Source: Terriglobus roseus (lineage in GTDB: Bacteria; Acidobacteriota; Terriglobia; Terriglobales; Acidobacteriaceae). Taken from it: a stretch of DNA of 64,000 nt. The position numbers and the translations under genes were made by a program. The notes beneath the pieces are model-generated. The model was not told where the DNA came from. It did no database searches and saw nothing but the letters and a program-made list of their open reading frames with translations. How positions within the stretch are numbered: position 1 is the stretch's first letter; the number at the start of each line of letters is the position of its first letter. The stretch spans positions 1,054,001 through 1,118,000 of the forward strand of contig NZ_LT629690.1 of NCBI RefSeq assembly GCF_900102185.1. The letters run 5' to 3'. Below are positions 26,103-34,091 of the stretch, one piece after another.

Positions 26103-27125
26103 CTATCGCCAGCCGAGTGCAGGCGCTACGTGCGTAAGAATCGATTCCATTACGTGTACGTTGTATTCCACGCCAAGCTGATTCGGCACAGTGAGCAGCA
26201 ACGTATCGGCCTCTGCGATCGCTTCATCCTGACGTAATTGTTCCACCAGCTTTTCGGGTTCGGCTGCGTAGCTGCGGCCAAACACCGCGCGGGTGGATGC
26301 GTCCAGAAAGCCGATCTTGTCCTGCGAATTGCTGTCGTGCCCGAAGTAGGCGCGATCCATATCGTTGATCAAAGCAAAGATGCTGCGGCTGACGGAGACG
26401 CGCGGTGTGCGAGTATGTCCGGCCTGTTTCCACGCCTCGCGGTATGCACGAATCTGCTTTGCCTGCTGGATGTGGAACGGCTCGCCTGTTTCATCGAACT
26501 TCAGGGTTGAGCTTTGCAGATTCATCCCGAGCTTGGCTGCCCATACGGCTGTGGCGTTTGTGGCGGCTCCCCACCAGATGCGTTCATGCAGCGTTTGAGA
26601 GAAGGGTTCGAGCCGCAGAAGTCCTGGAGGATTGGGGAACATGGGGCGCGGATTGGGACGAGCGAAACCCTCTCCGCGCAAAAGCTGCAGAAAGACTTCG
26701 GTGTGACGGCGTCCCATGGCGGCATCATCTTCGCCTTCCTTCGGCTGATAACCAAAGGAGCGCCAACCATCGATCACCTGTTCCGGGGATCCGCGGCTGA
26801 TGCCTAACTGAAGGCGTGACCCGGAGATGAGATCGGCTGATCCTGCATCCTCGAACATGTAATGCGGATTCTCATAGCGCATGTCGATGACGCCGGCGCC
26901 GATTTCAATGGTGCGCGTGCGCGCTCCGATCGCTGCAAGGAGAGGGAAAGGCGAGGAGAGTTGTCGCGCGAAGTGATGCACGCGGAAGTAGGCGCCATCT
27001 ATGCCGATGCGCTCGGCTTCCACCGCCAGATCAATGGATTGCAGCAGAACATCCGCAGCGGAACGCGTTTGGGACTGAGGGGAAGGCGTCCAGTGGCCAA
27101 AGGAAAGAAAGCCGATCTTTTTCAT
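26103..27125 (-). CDS. LLM-class flavin-dependent oxidoreductase (luciferase-like)
   Basis: 340 residues. TIM-barrel luciferase-like monooxygenase: KKIGFLSFGHWTP start, IDGAYFRVHHFARQLSSPFPLLAAIGARTRTIEIG, and GSRLQLGISRGSPEQVIDGW (phosphate-binding loop). Uses FMNH2 or F420; the substrate is not predictable. Downstream of the MarC-like gene on the same strand with 81 bp between, so possibly co-transcribed. Confidence 0.88.
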   Translation of the reverse strand: MKKIGFLSFGHWTPSPQSQTRSAADVLLQSIDLAVEAERIGIDGAYFRVHHFARQLSSPFPLLAAIGARTRTIEIGAGVIDMRYENPHYMFEDAGSADLISGSRLQLGISRGSPEQVIDGWRSFGYQPKEGEDDAAMGRRHTEVFLQLLRGEGFARPNPRPMFPNPPGLLRLEPFSQTLHERIWWGAATNATAVWAAKLGMNLQSSTLKFDETGEPFHIQQAKQIRAYREAWKQAGHTRTPRVSVSRSIFALINDMDRAYFGHDSNSQDKIGFLDASTRAVFGRSYAAEPEKLVEQLRQDEAIAEADTLLLTVPNQLGVEYNVHVMESILTHVAPALGWR

Positions 27126-27206
27126 GCTGACTCCGCAGATGGTTCTACATGGAAAGATGCCTGATCGCCCTCAAGGATTCATCACCGACGAGAGGCAGCG
27201 CTGCGA

Positions 27207-27884
27207 TTAATGATGCAGCACCGACAACAAAAGCGTCGAAAGGCCGTTCCATGCGATTTGAACGCCAATGCACAGCAGGATGAAGGCAATGACGCGAAGA
27301 ATGCCGTGAGCCGTGGAGGGGGAGATGGCTTTTGTGATCTTGGATGCGTAGGCGTAGCAAAAGTAGACCGCCGCGCTCAATACAACAATGGCGATGAATA
27401 GACCGATGTGTCTCAACACCATGACGCTTCTGTCACCCGTTGAGAATCGGGCGCTGAGAGTCAGCAGGACGACAAGGGTTCCAGGGCCGGACGTTACGGG
27501 GAAGGTGAAAGGGTAAAACGCCTTCTCGTGAAGATCGACCATTGCATGGCCAGCCGTTAATTGCGCTTCCTCGCGTTTGCTGTTCGTTGTGGCCTGCGAG
27601 TCCTGTTCGTTCAACACTGACCAACCGATTGCGGCGATGACGACGCCTCCGGAGACCTGAACGATCGGCAGTGAGATACCAAAGAAGTTAAGAATGGCCG
27701 AACCAAGCAGTTCGAAGATTCCCAGGAAGATGACGTTGTTGATCGCGATCTTCCGCGCAAGCGCCTTGAAGTCGACAGACGGGACATCTCCCACAAGACC
27801 AAGAAAGACCAGGGCCGACCCGAGCGGATTGATCAGTGGCAGTAAGGCGCTTAACCCAATCAGAAAAGAATTCCAGACCCGCAC
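27207..27884 (-). CDS. MarC-family integral membrane protein
   Basis: About 225 residues. Six hydrophobic helices; WNSFLIGLSALLPLINPLGSALVFLGL at the N-terminus is the MarC family hallmark, repeated in weaker form after the central loop (YPFTFPVTSGPGTLVVLLTL). The frame is open to 27995, but GTG 27884 directly precedes this helix and has GAGG 7 bp upstream, so I prefer it. MarC proteins (also called NAAT) have no settled transport function; multiple antibiotic resistance was shown not to be their role in E. coli. Confidence 0.88.
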   Translation of the reverse strand: MRVWNSFLIGLSALLPLINPLGSALVFLGLVGDVPSVDFKALARKIAINNVIFLGIFELLGSAILNFFGISLPIVQVSGGVVIAAIGWSVLNEQDSQATTNSKREEAQLTAGHAMVDLHEKAFYPFTFPVTSGPGTLVVLLTLSARFSTGDRSVMVLRHIGLFIAIVVLSAAVYFCYAYASKITKAISPSTAHGILRVIAFILLCIGVQIAWNGLSTLLLSVLHH

Positions 27885-28115
27885 TCGGTGACCTCGTGAC
27901 GATAATCCTAATGGTGATTGGTTTGGTTCGGAAGCGCAAATACTGTTTAGGGTGAAGTAAGGGCGCCAGAACTCAAACGCCATGCCTGCATACAAAGCAC
28001 TTCAGCCTTCATGGTTACTAGTGACAGCTTCTTTCCTTTTTTGAGATTTGCTGTGCGCTGATGTGGGGTGAGACATCAGTAGTATGGATGACGACACAGG
28101 ATTGCGACGCCTTAA

Positions 28116-29594
28116 TTGAAGACACTTGACTGGATCACACTTGGTCTCTACTTCGTGCTGATGTTGGCCGTTGGCATCGCCATCCGCAGCCGCGTAAAGA
28201 ACGCTCGGGACTTCTTTACCGCGGGGGGAAAGATGCCGTGGTGGTTGTCTGGCATCTCGCATCACATGTCGGGATATAGTGCGGCCGTGTTTGTGGGATA
28301 TGCGGCCCTTGCTTATACCGAAGGATTCAGCCTTTATATCTGGTGGGCATGTTCCATTGCGCTTGCGCTAGTTATTGGATCGAGTGTGTTCGCCACCCGA
28401 TGGGTTCGTCTGCGGTTGCACACGGGCATGATCTCGCCGCTTGAATATCTGACCGCTCGCTATGGGCATGGAACGAAGCTATGCCTGGCGTGCAGTGGAT
28501 CACTGCTCAAGATTTTTGATGTAGGGGCTAAGTGGACGGCGTCTGCACTTCTCCTCCACATGTTTGCCAACGTCGACCTTGTGTGGGGTGTATTGCTTAT
28601 TGGTGGGGTCACCTTGGTCTATTCGGTTATAGGTGGCCTGTGGGCAGATGCGGCGACAGATCTGAGTCAATTCGTGATCCAGTTGATTTCTGGGATCAGC
28701 ATGTTTGTGGTGGTGATGCGGCATCTGGGCGGCGTGGGTGCCATTACAGGGATATGGCATAGCCTGCCTGCATCGCACCGGCAGCTCTTTCATGGACAGT
28801 ACACCCCGGGGTTTGCGCTGACCTTTCTGTTGGTGAACCTGCTCTCGTATAACGGCGGAACCTGGAGTCTTGCACAACGCTTTATGGCATCGCCGGATGC
28901 TACTTCCGCGCGCCGGTCCGCGTTGCTTTCAGCCTCACTTTATCTTGTGTGGCCGTTGGTGCTGTTCTATCCCATGTGGGCTGCGCCGCTGCTATTGCCC
29001 GGCGCGGCACATCCTGAAGACAGCTATGCCATCCTTGCGCAGAGACTGCTTCCGCAGGGCCTTGTTGGGCTTGTACTGGCAGGGCTGTTCGCACATTCCA
29101 TGGCGATGACATCTTCGGATGCAAATGCAGTCTCGGCGGTCGTTGTTCGAGACATTGCTCCTTCGGTGGTTCCTAAGGCATGGCTCGACAACGAAACGAA
29201 GCAACTCACCGCAGGCCGCATCTGTACGTTCAGTTTCCTGGCAGGCAGCATGATCATTGCACTTCTCGCCAATCACATGGGCGGAGTGCTTGGACTAATC
29301 TTGCTCTGGTATGGTGCATTGGTTGGTCCCGTAGCTGTCCCCATGCTGCTGGGAATGCTTCCGGTGTTCAAACGCTGTGGGGCGTTCTCTGCGATTTCGT
29401 CATGGCTATCCGGAGTGGCTACGTTTGCTGCGCTTCGATTGTTCGCGCCATCCAGTGTGAATGGACGCTCGGGTAGCTTAGTGTTATCGATCGGGGGGCC
29501 GGTGGTTGTTTCTTTAATTGTGTATATCCTGAGCGGCTTGATCAGGCCGAATGACAACCCACGCGCAGCCGCACTCCTGCTGGAACTTCGTTAG
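28116..29594 (+). CDS. Sodium:solute symporter (SSS family), candidate amino-sugar transporter
   Basis: 492 residues, TTG start. About 13 hydrophobic helices. Family features: YFVLMLAVGIAIRSRVKNARDFFTAGGKMPWWLSG near the N-terminus and GLVGLVLAGLFAHSMAMTSSDANAVSAVVVRDI (helix 8 with the sodium-site SS). The closest clue to substrate is context: 17 bp before nagB, which is 9 bp before nagA. Inference: takes up N-acetylglucosamine or a chitin/peptidoglycan-derived sugar. A kinase would then be needed and is not in the window. Confidence 0.88.
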   Translation: MKTLDWITLGLYFVLMLAVGIAIRSRVKNARDFFTAGGKMPWWLSGISHHMSGYSAAVFVGYAALAYTEGFSLYIWWACSIALALVIGSSVFATRWVRLRLHTGMISPLEYLTARYGHGTKLCLACSGSLLKIFDVGAKWTASALLLHMFANVDLVWGVLLIGGVTLVYSVIGGLWADAATDLSQFVIQLISGISMFVVVMRHLGGVGAITGIWHSLPASHRQLFHGQYTPGFALTFLLVNLLSYNGGTWSLAQRFMASPDATSARRSALLSASLYLVWPLVLFYPMWAAPLLLPGAAHPEDSYAILAQRLLPQGLVGLVLAGLFAHSMAMTSSDANAVSAVVVRDIAPSVVPKAWLDNETKQLTAGRICTFSFLAGSMIIALLANHMGGVLGLILLWYGALVGPVAVPMLLGMLPVFKRCGAFSAISSWLSGVATFAALRLFAPSSVNGRSGSLVLSIGGPVVVSLIVYILSGLIRPNDNPRAAALLLELR

Positions 29595-29611
29595 CCGGTA
29601 TTGAAGACACT

Positions 29612-30379
29612 ATGACAATCGCGACCTCAACGTTTAGCTGCAACATTCATGTCCTCACCAATCCCAAGGAACTGGGAGAGCTGGCCGCATCGGATGTGGC
29701 GAAGGAATTACGCGCCCTTCTGGCTGTGCAGCCGAAGGTACGTATGATCTTTGCTGCTGCTCCGAGCCAGAGTGAGATGCTGCATGCACTTGCGAGCGAA
29801 ACCAACATCGAATGGTCACGCGTAGACGCATTTCACATGGATGAGTACGTAGGCTTGCCACTCGGAGCAAAGCAGCGCTTTGGAGAGTGGTTGAAGCGCG
29901 AGTTTTTCGATCACGTACCGCTCGGCGGTGTCCATTTGATTGAGCCCGGTGATGGTCCGGAGTTTGTGGCGAAGGAGTATGCGGCGCTGCTTGCAGAGTC
30001 GCCTATTGACATTGTTTGCCTTGGCATTGGTATGAATGGCCATATTGCGTTCAACGACCCACCTGCGGATTTTGAAGAGCCAAACGATGTGCGCGTGGTG
30101 GAGCTTGAACAGATGAGCCGTGTGCAGCAAGTTGAGGAAGGTCTGTTCCCAACCCTAGAGGATGTTCCCAAGTTTGCTGTGACTCTCTCCATTCCGAGGC
30201 TTCTTCGTGCGCGTAAGCTCTTCTGCTGTGTGCCAGGGGCTTTGAAAACCGCCGCTGTAACTCGGGCGTTTACAGGGCCGATTGATACCAGTTCGCCCGC
30301 ATCGATTCTGCGTGAACACACGGGTTGCACCCTGTATTTGGATGTTCAATCCGCTGCAGGATTATTGAAGAAGGATTGA
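29612..30379 (+). CDS. nagB: Glucosamine-6-phosphate deaminase
   Basis: 255 residues. Converts glucosamine 6-phosphate to fructose 6-phosphate and ammonia. Motifs: FAAAPSQSEMLHAL (phosphate-binding loop), VDAFHMDEYVGLP with the catalytic Asp, and LGIGMNGHIAFNDPP with the catalytic His. Middle gene of the symporter-nagB-nagA operon. No strong Shine-Dalgarno; translation may be coupled to the symporter stop 17 bp upstream. Confidence 0.94.
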   Translation: MTIATSTFSCNIHVLTNPKELGELAASDVAKELRALLAVQPKVRMIFAAAPSQSEMLHALASETNIEWSRVDAFHMDEYVGLPLGAKQRFGEWLKREFFDHVPLGGVHLIEPGDGPEFVAKEYAALLAESPIDIVCLGIGMNGHIAFNDPPADFEEPNDVRVVELEQMSRVQQVEEGLFPTLEDVPKFAVTLSIPRLLRARKLFCCVPGALKTAAVTRAFTGPIDTSSPASILREHTGCTLYLDVQSAAGLLKKD

Positions 30380-30388
30380 TTAACTAAG

Positions 30389-31522
30389 ATGCATTGCTAC
30401 CGCGGTCGAGATCCCATCACGTTGCAACACCTGGAAGTTGAAGTGGATGGTGGCGCTATCACCGCGGTGCGCCCATGGTTGGAACCGTCAGGTGATCTGT
30501 GGCTGGCAGCTGGGTTGGTCGATCTGCAAGTGAATGGCTATGGTGGCATTGATTTGAATGCGGATGGCTGCGACGTTGCGGCCATTACACGTATGCTGGA
30601 AGTCGCCGGAACCACGACGTTCTTGCCGACGATTATTACCGCTGATATTGCATCCATGTCGTCAAGGCTGCGAGCGATTGCGAATGCGTGCGCAGGGAAC
30701 AGCGACGTCGCGCGCGCTATCCCATGTATCCATGTGGAAGGTCCTTATATCTCTCCGGAAGATGGCTATCGTGGAGCGCATCCTGTTGCGGATGTACGCC
30801 CCCCTTCTCTTGAAGAGTTTGACGTACTGCAGTCTGCGGCTGATGGGCTGATCGGTTTAGTTACGCTATCTCCGCATTGGCCCGGCGTAGAGGAGTTTAT
30901 TCGTGCTCTCCATGAGCGTGGTGTTGTCGTCTCACTTGGTCATACGGATGCATCACCAGACCAGATTCATCATGCTGTAGATGCTGGAGCAACGCTTTCG
31001 ACGCACCTTGGCAATGGCCTAGCAGCAGTGTTGCCACGTCATAACAATCCCATCTTCACGCAGCTTGCGGAGGATCGTCTTACCGCAGCATTCATTGTCG
31101 ATGGTGCGCATCTGCCTACGGATACGCTCCGTGTCATGCTGCGGGCCAAGGGAGTCGAACGCTCAATACTTGTATCGGATTCTGTTGCTCTTGGAGGAGT
31201 TACTCCGGGGCACTACCACTCGCACATCGGTGGAGAGGTTACTGTTCACGCTGATGGCACCATTCGCATGCGCGAGGGGGGATTGCTTGCAGGTTCCAGG
31301 ATCATGTTGAAAGACGCAGTTGGTCGTATGTCCACCATGAGCGGTTGTACGCTCGGCCAAGCGATTCGTATGGCAACGAGCAATCCGGCAGACGCACTCG
31401 GTCTTAAAGCTGGTCGCATTGTTGTAGGTGCACCTGCTGATCTACTTCTCTTCCGTTGGAAGCGGGGAGATACGTCGTTGCAGGTGGAAGAGGTTGTAAT
31501 ACGCGGCGAACAGCTCGCCTAA
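30389..31522 (+). CDS. nagA: N-acetylglucosamine-6-phosphate deacetylase
   Basis: 377 residues. Removes acetate from GlcNAc-6-P, feeding NagB. Amidohydrolase barrel: LAAGLVDLQVNGYGGIDLN, HVEGPYISPEDGYRGAHP (metal-binding Glu), SLGHTDASPDQIHHAVDAG (metal His pair), STHLGNGLAAVLPRHNNP and LVSDSVALGG (catalytic Asp). Complete. Last gene of its operon; converges with the Tat-exported isomerase-like gene, 41 bp away. Confidence 0.94.
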   Translation: MHCYRGRDPITLQHLEVEVDGGAITAVRPWLEPSGDLWLAAGLVDLQVNGYGGIDLNADGCDVAAITRMLEVAGTTTFLPTIITADIASMSSRLRAIANACAGNSDVARAIPCIHVEGPYISPEDGYRGAHPVADVRPPSLEEFDVLQSAADGLIGLVTLSPHWPGVEEFIRALHERGVVVSLGHTDASPDQIHHAVDAGATLSTHLGNGLAAVLPRHNNPIFTQLAEDRLTAAFIVDGAHLPTDTLRVMLRAKGVERSILVSDSVALGGVTPGHYHSHIGGEVTVHADGTIRMREGGLLAGSRIMLKDAVGRMSTMSGCTLGQAIRMATSNPADALGLKAGRIVVGAPADLLLFRWKRGDTSLQVEEVVIRGEQLA

Positions 31523-31563
31523 GTCAGACGATCTTCATATTTGGAGTATGGGTGAAGGGTTAT

Positions 31564-32493
31564 TTATCCCTTACCGTAGTTTGTTTCGATAAGACGCTGT
31601 AAGTACACCTTCGAAGCCAGAATGTCAGCCGTCTGCTGTGGGCCTGAAATCTCGCGCTCAATGGTGATCGTGCGCCTGTAATTTACTGCGTGAAGTCGTC
31701 GGAACAGTTCCGGAAAGTCGACTCTGCCTTTTCCGATTGCTACTTCTTCACCCAGCTTGTGTGGGTTAGTAGGGAAGAGGCCATCTTTCATATGCGTTCC
31801 ACGGACATATTTCCCGAACACATCCATCGCATCTACCGGGTTGCCTTTGCCATATAGGATCAGATTGGCTGTATCCAGATTGACGAAGAAGTTTCCCGTC
31901 CCCACGTCCTGAATCGTGCGCAGAAGAGTAATTGGAGTTTCTTCACCCGTCTCGGCGAGCAGCATTACGCCCTTTGGCTTGCAGTACTCTGCGACCTCTC
32001 GAATTGCAGCGACAGCGGCTTCATACGCTGGACTTGTTGGCTCTTCCGGGATAAAGCCAAGGTGTGAATGGATTGCATCCACGTCGCAGGCATTCGCGAA
32101 ATCTGCTGCGAGCTTGAGGGCGGCGATACGTTCCCTACGATATTCCGATGGGACGAGACCGATAGTGGAGGGGCCTCGGTCAAAGTCAAACACGCGTGGC
32201 CCGGGATTATGCTCACTTATCGCAGACACCGTGACGCCATACTTTTTTAGCGCGGCCTGCAATGGTTTCACCTGGCCAAGGTTAAGAGCGTCAAGGTAAA
32301 TCTGGCAGGTAGTGAACCCCAATTCGTTCACGTGCTTGATGGTCTCTTCGACAGTACCTTTGCCTACTACTTTCGCAACAACACCAAGTTTCGGCAGGTC
32401 TGTGCTGGTTGATTGAGCAAGTGCCGGTATGGTGGCGGCAGCAAGACTAGCGGCGCCAAGTCTAAGAAAATTGCGGCGATCCAACGATGTCAT
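31564..32493 (-). CDS. Tat-exported sugar phosphate isomerase/epimerase-like (xylose-isomerase-like TIM barrel)
   Basis: 309 residues. Twin-arginine signal LDRRNFLRLGAASLAAATIP ending in ALAQ. The mature part is an AP-endonuclease-2/xylose-isomerase-like barrel: LGVVAKVVGKGTVEETIKHV, DAIHSHLGFIP, KGVMLLAETGEE (metal Glu), GNFFVNLDTANLILYGKGNPVDA (metal Asp) and GTHMKDG (metal His). The frame begins 16 codons earlier, but ATG 32493 directly precedes the signal. Follows the unrecognised Tat protein by 55 bp on the same strand. Substrate unknown. Confidence 0.87.
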   Translation of the reverse strand: MTSLDRRNFLRLGAASLAAATIPALAQSTSTDLPKLGVVAKVVGKGTVEETIKHVNELGFTTCQIYLDALNLGQVKPLQAALKKYGVTVSAISEHNPGPRVFDFDRGPSTIGLVPSEYRRERIAALKLAADFANACDVDAIHSHLGFIPEEPTSPAYEAAVAAIREVAEYCKPKGVMLLAETGEETPITLLRTIQDVGTGNFFVNLDTANLILYGKGNPVDAMDVFGKYVRGTHMKDGLFPTNPHKLGEEVAIGKGRVDFPELFRRLHAVNYRRTITIEREISGPQQTADILASKVYLQRLIETNYGKG

Positions 32494-32548
32494 AACAGGT
32501 TTTCCGTAGCGAGAAAGTGTAGTGTCCAAGCGCCTGCACAATGGGCCT

Positions 32549-33817
32549 TCAGACTGTGTTGTGCTTATCCGATTGCCAGATGGAGTAAATGATGTTTTCG
32601 TCTCCCGAGCCCTCTGGGACAGCCGGGCTGGGGTTGTTGGCGAAATACCAAGTCCGGTGGCCGAGCGGTAAGACTACTCCTCGTGAGCCAGGCATCTCTA
32701 CGAAGCCGCTGGGGTCTGTTTTTCTCACCCAGTTATAGGCATAACGCAGCCACTGCGCGCGGTAGGCATCACTCTGGTTTGCATACCAGGAGATCTCGTC
32801 GTATCCCCAGAGCCAAGAGGCTCCCTTGACCGCTCGGCCAGCCGTCTGTCGAGGTTGGCCCGGATACTTAGAGACGCCCCAGTTGTCGAGCTCAACCAGG
32901 TACGGCAGGTGTTCACACGTCCAGCCGCTGTAAGTGCGCCCACCCTTGCTATGCAGATAAATGCTTTCGGCGAAGCCTACCTCCAGAGTCGCATCCTGAG
33001 CTTTGTCAGGATTCTCCTTGAGACGCAGAGGCATTGCGTGAAAGTCGAGCAGAAGCTCACCGTTCCGCACCAGGCCACCACCAGGTGTATGCGCATTGCA
33101 CAGCACCATGCCACGACGTGCATGCTGTGCGGCGTAAGCGCGCACTAGTGCAAAGATCCGGGCATAGTGGTCCAGATGAGGATCGTTATAGTTCATGATC
33201 TCCATCTGCCCCCAGTGAATCCCCTCAAATCCCAGGTCGATGTATGACCTCGCAAGGAAGTAGAACCAGAGCTGTGTTTCTGTCTGGCTGACATCGGGCA
33301 CGCTGGCGGTTGAGCTCCAATTGCGGCTGCGCTGCGATGGTGGGTAGAGGATCGCTTCATAGCGGAAGTTTCTCTTCTCAACAGGCAGGCCCAGCGCGGT
33401 GAAGGTCCAGTCAGGCACTGGCACCTGCTCTACTTCCGTGGAGACGATCTCAAAGATGCATGCCTCAAAGATGGCATCTGGGGAGATGGCGCGCACCAGC
33501 GCCATTTGCTTGCGGGCCAACTCAAAGTTCGCCAGAAGTTTGGATTCGCCGCCCCACAAGCAGATACTCCGACCCATGTATCGAGCGCCAATGTGCTTCA
33601 ACATGCGGATGTTGTCCTGCGTGTTGCCAACAGCGCTCAGCAAGCCCTGCATCGTGATGGCTCGCGAGAGGTAGTTCTCCAACACCTCGCGCGAGATCGT
33701 GCGATTGAATTCATAATTACCTCGAGGTGTGCTGGATGAAATAAGGGCAAAAGCAGGCGCTGTCCACACGACCGCCGAAGCCGCAAGTGATGCAGTCAAA
33801 AACTGTCGTCTCTTCAC
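32549..33817 (-). CDS. Tat-exported protein of unknown function, 422 residues
   Basis: Begins MKRRQFLTASLAASA with a twin-arginine motif and a likely cut after APAFA. The mature part is rich in aromatic residues; ARSYIDLGFEGIHWGQMEIM followed by HYARIFALVRAYAAQHARRG and MVLCNAHTPGGG alternates like strands and helices of a TIM-barrel glycosidase. Acidic residues in GIHWGQMEIMNYND and GYDEISWY are candidates for catalysis. I do not recognise the family. It lies between receptor 2 and the isomerase-like gene on one strand, which argues for a role in glycan breakdown. Confidence 0.75.
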   Translation of the reverse strand: MKRRQFLTASLAASAVVWTAPAFALISSSTPRGNYEFNRTISREVLENYLSRAITMQGLLSAVGNTQDNIRMLKHIGARYMGRSICLWGGESKLLANFELARKQMALVRAISPDAIFEACIFEIVSTEVEQVPVPDWTFTALGLPVEKRNFRYEAILYPPSQRSRNWSSTASVPDVSQTETQLWFYFLARSYIDLGFEGIHWGQMEIMNYNDPHLDHYARIFALVRAYAAQHARRGMVLCNAHTPGGGLVRNGELLLDFHAMPLRLKENPDKAQDATLEVGFAESIYLHSKGGRTYSGWTCEHLPYLVELDNWGVSKYPGQPRQTAGRAVKGASWLWGYDEISWYANQSDAYRAQWLRYAYNWVRKTDPSGFVEMPGSRGVVLPLGHRTWYFANNPSPAVPEGSGDENIIYSIWQSDKHNTV

Positions 33818-33994
33818 AGACTCTCCTGGGATGGATGCGCCTAACGTTGCGATACGGTTGCAATTATCCGCATGCTCACAAGCGCCAAATCATCTTACGC
33901 CTCAGGCAAATTATGTGAATTCGAAATTCATGAGTGAACTGAGAGAGCTTTCCGGGAGGCCGTACTCGTCGCGTCGTGCGCCGACGAAGCCATC

Positions 33995-34041
33995 GTCGGT
34001 ATGACCAGGCAATCGATGCACGATGATCCGGTCATACCGAC
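33995..34041. repeat. 12-bp perfect inverted repeat
   Basis: Arms GTCGGTATGACC (33995-34006) and GGTCATACCGAC (34030-34041), 23-nt loop, followed by TTTT on the plus strand. Lies 50 bp past the receptor 2 stop. May be a terminator read in the minus direction with poor T-run, or a palindromic element. Confidence 0.45.
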
Positions 34042-34091
34042 TTTTGATGGTTCACTCTGCTGCACATTTCTTCCGTGCACATGCGGCCATG

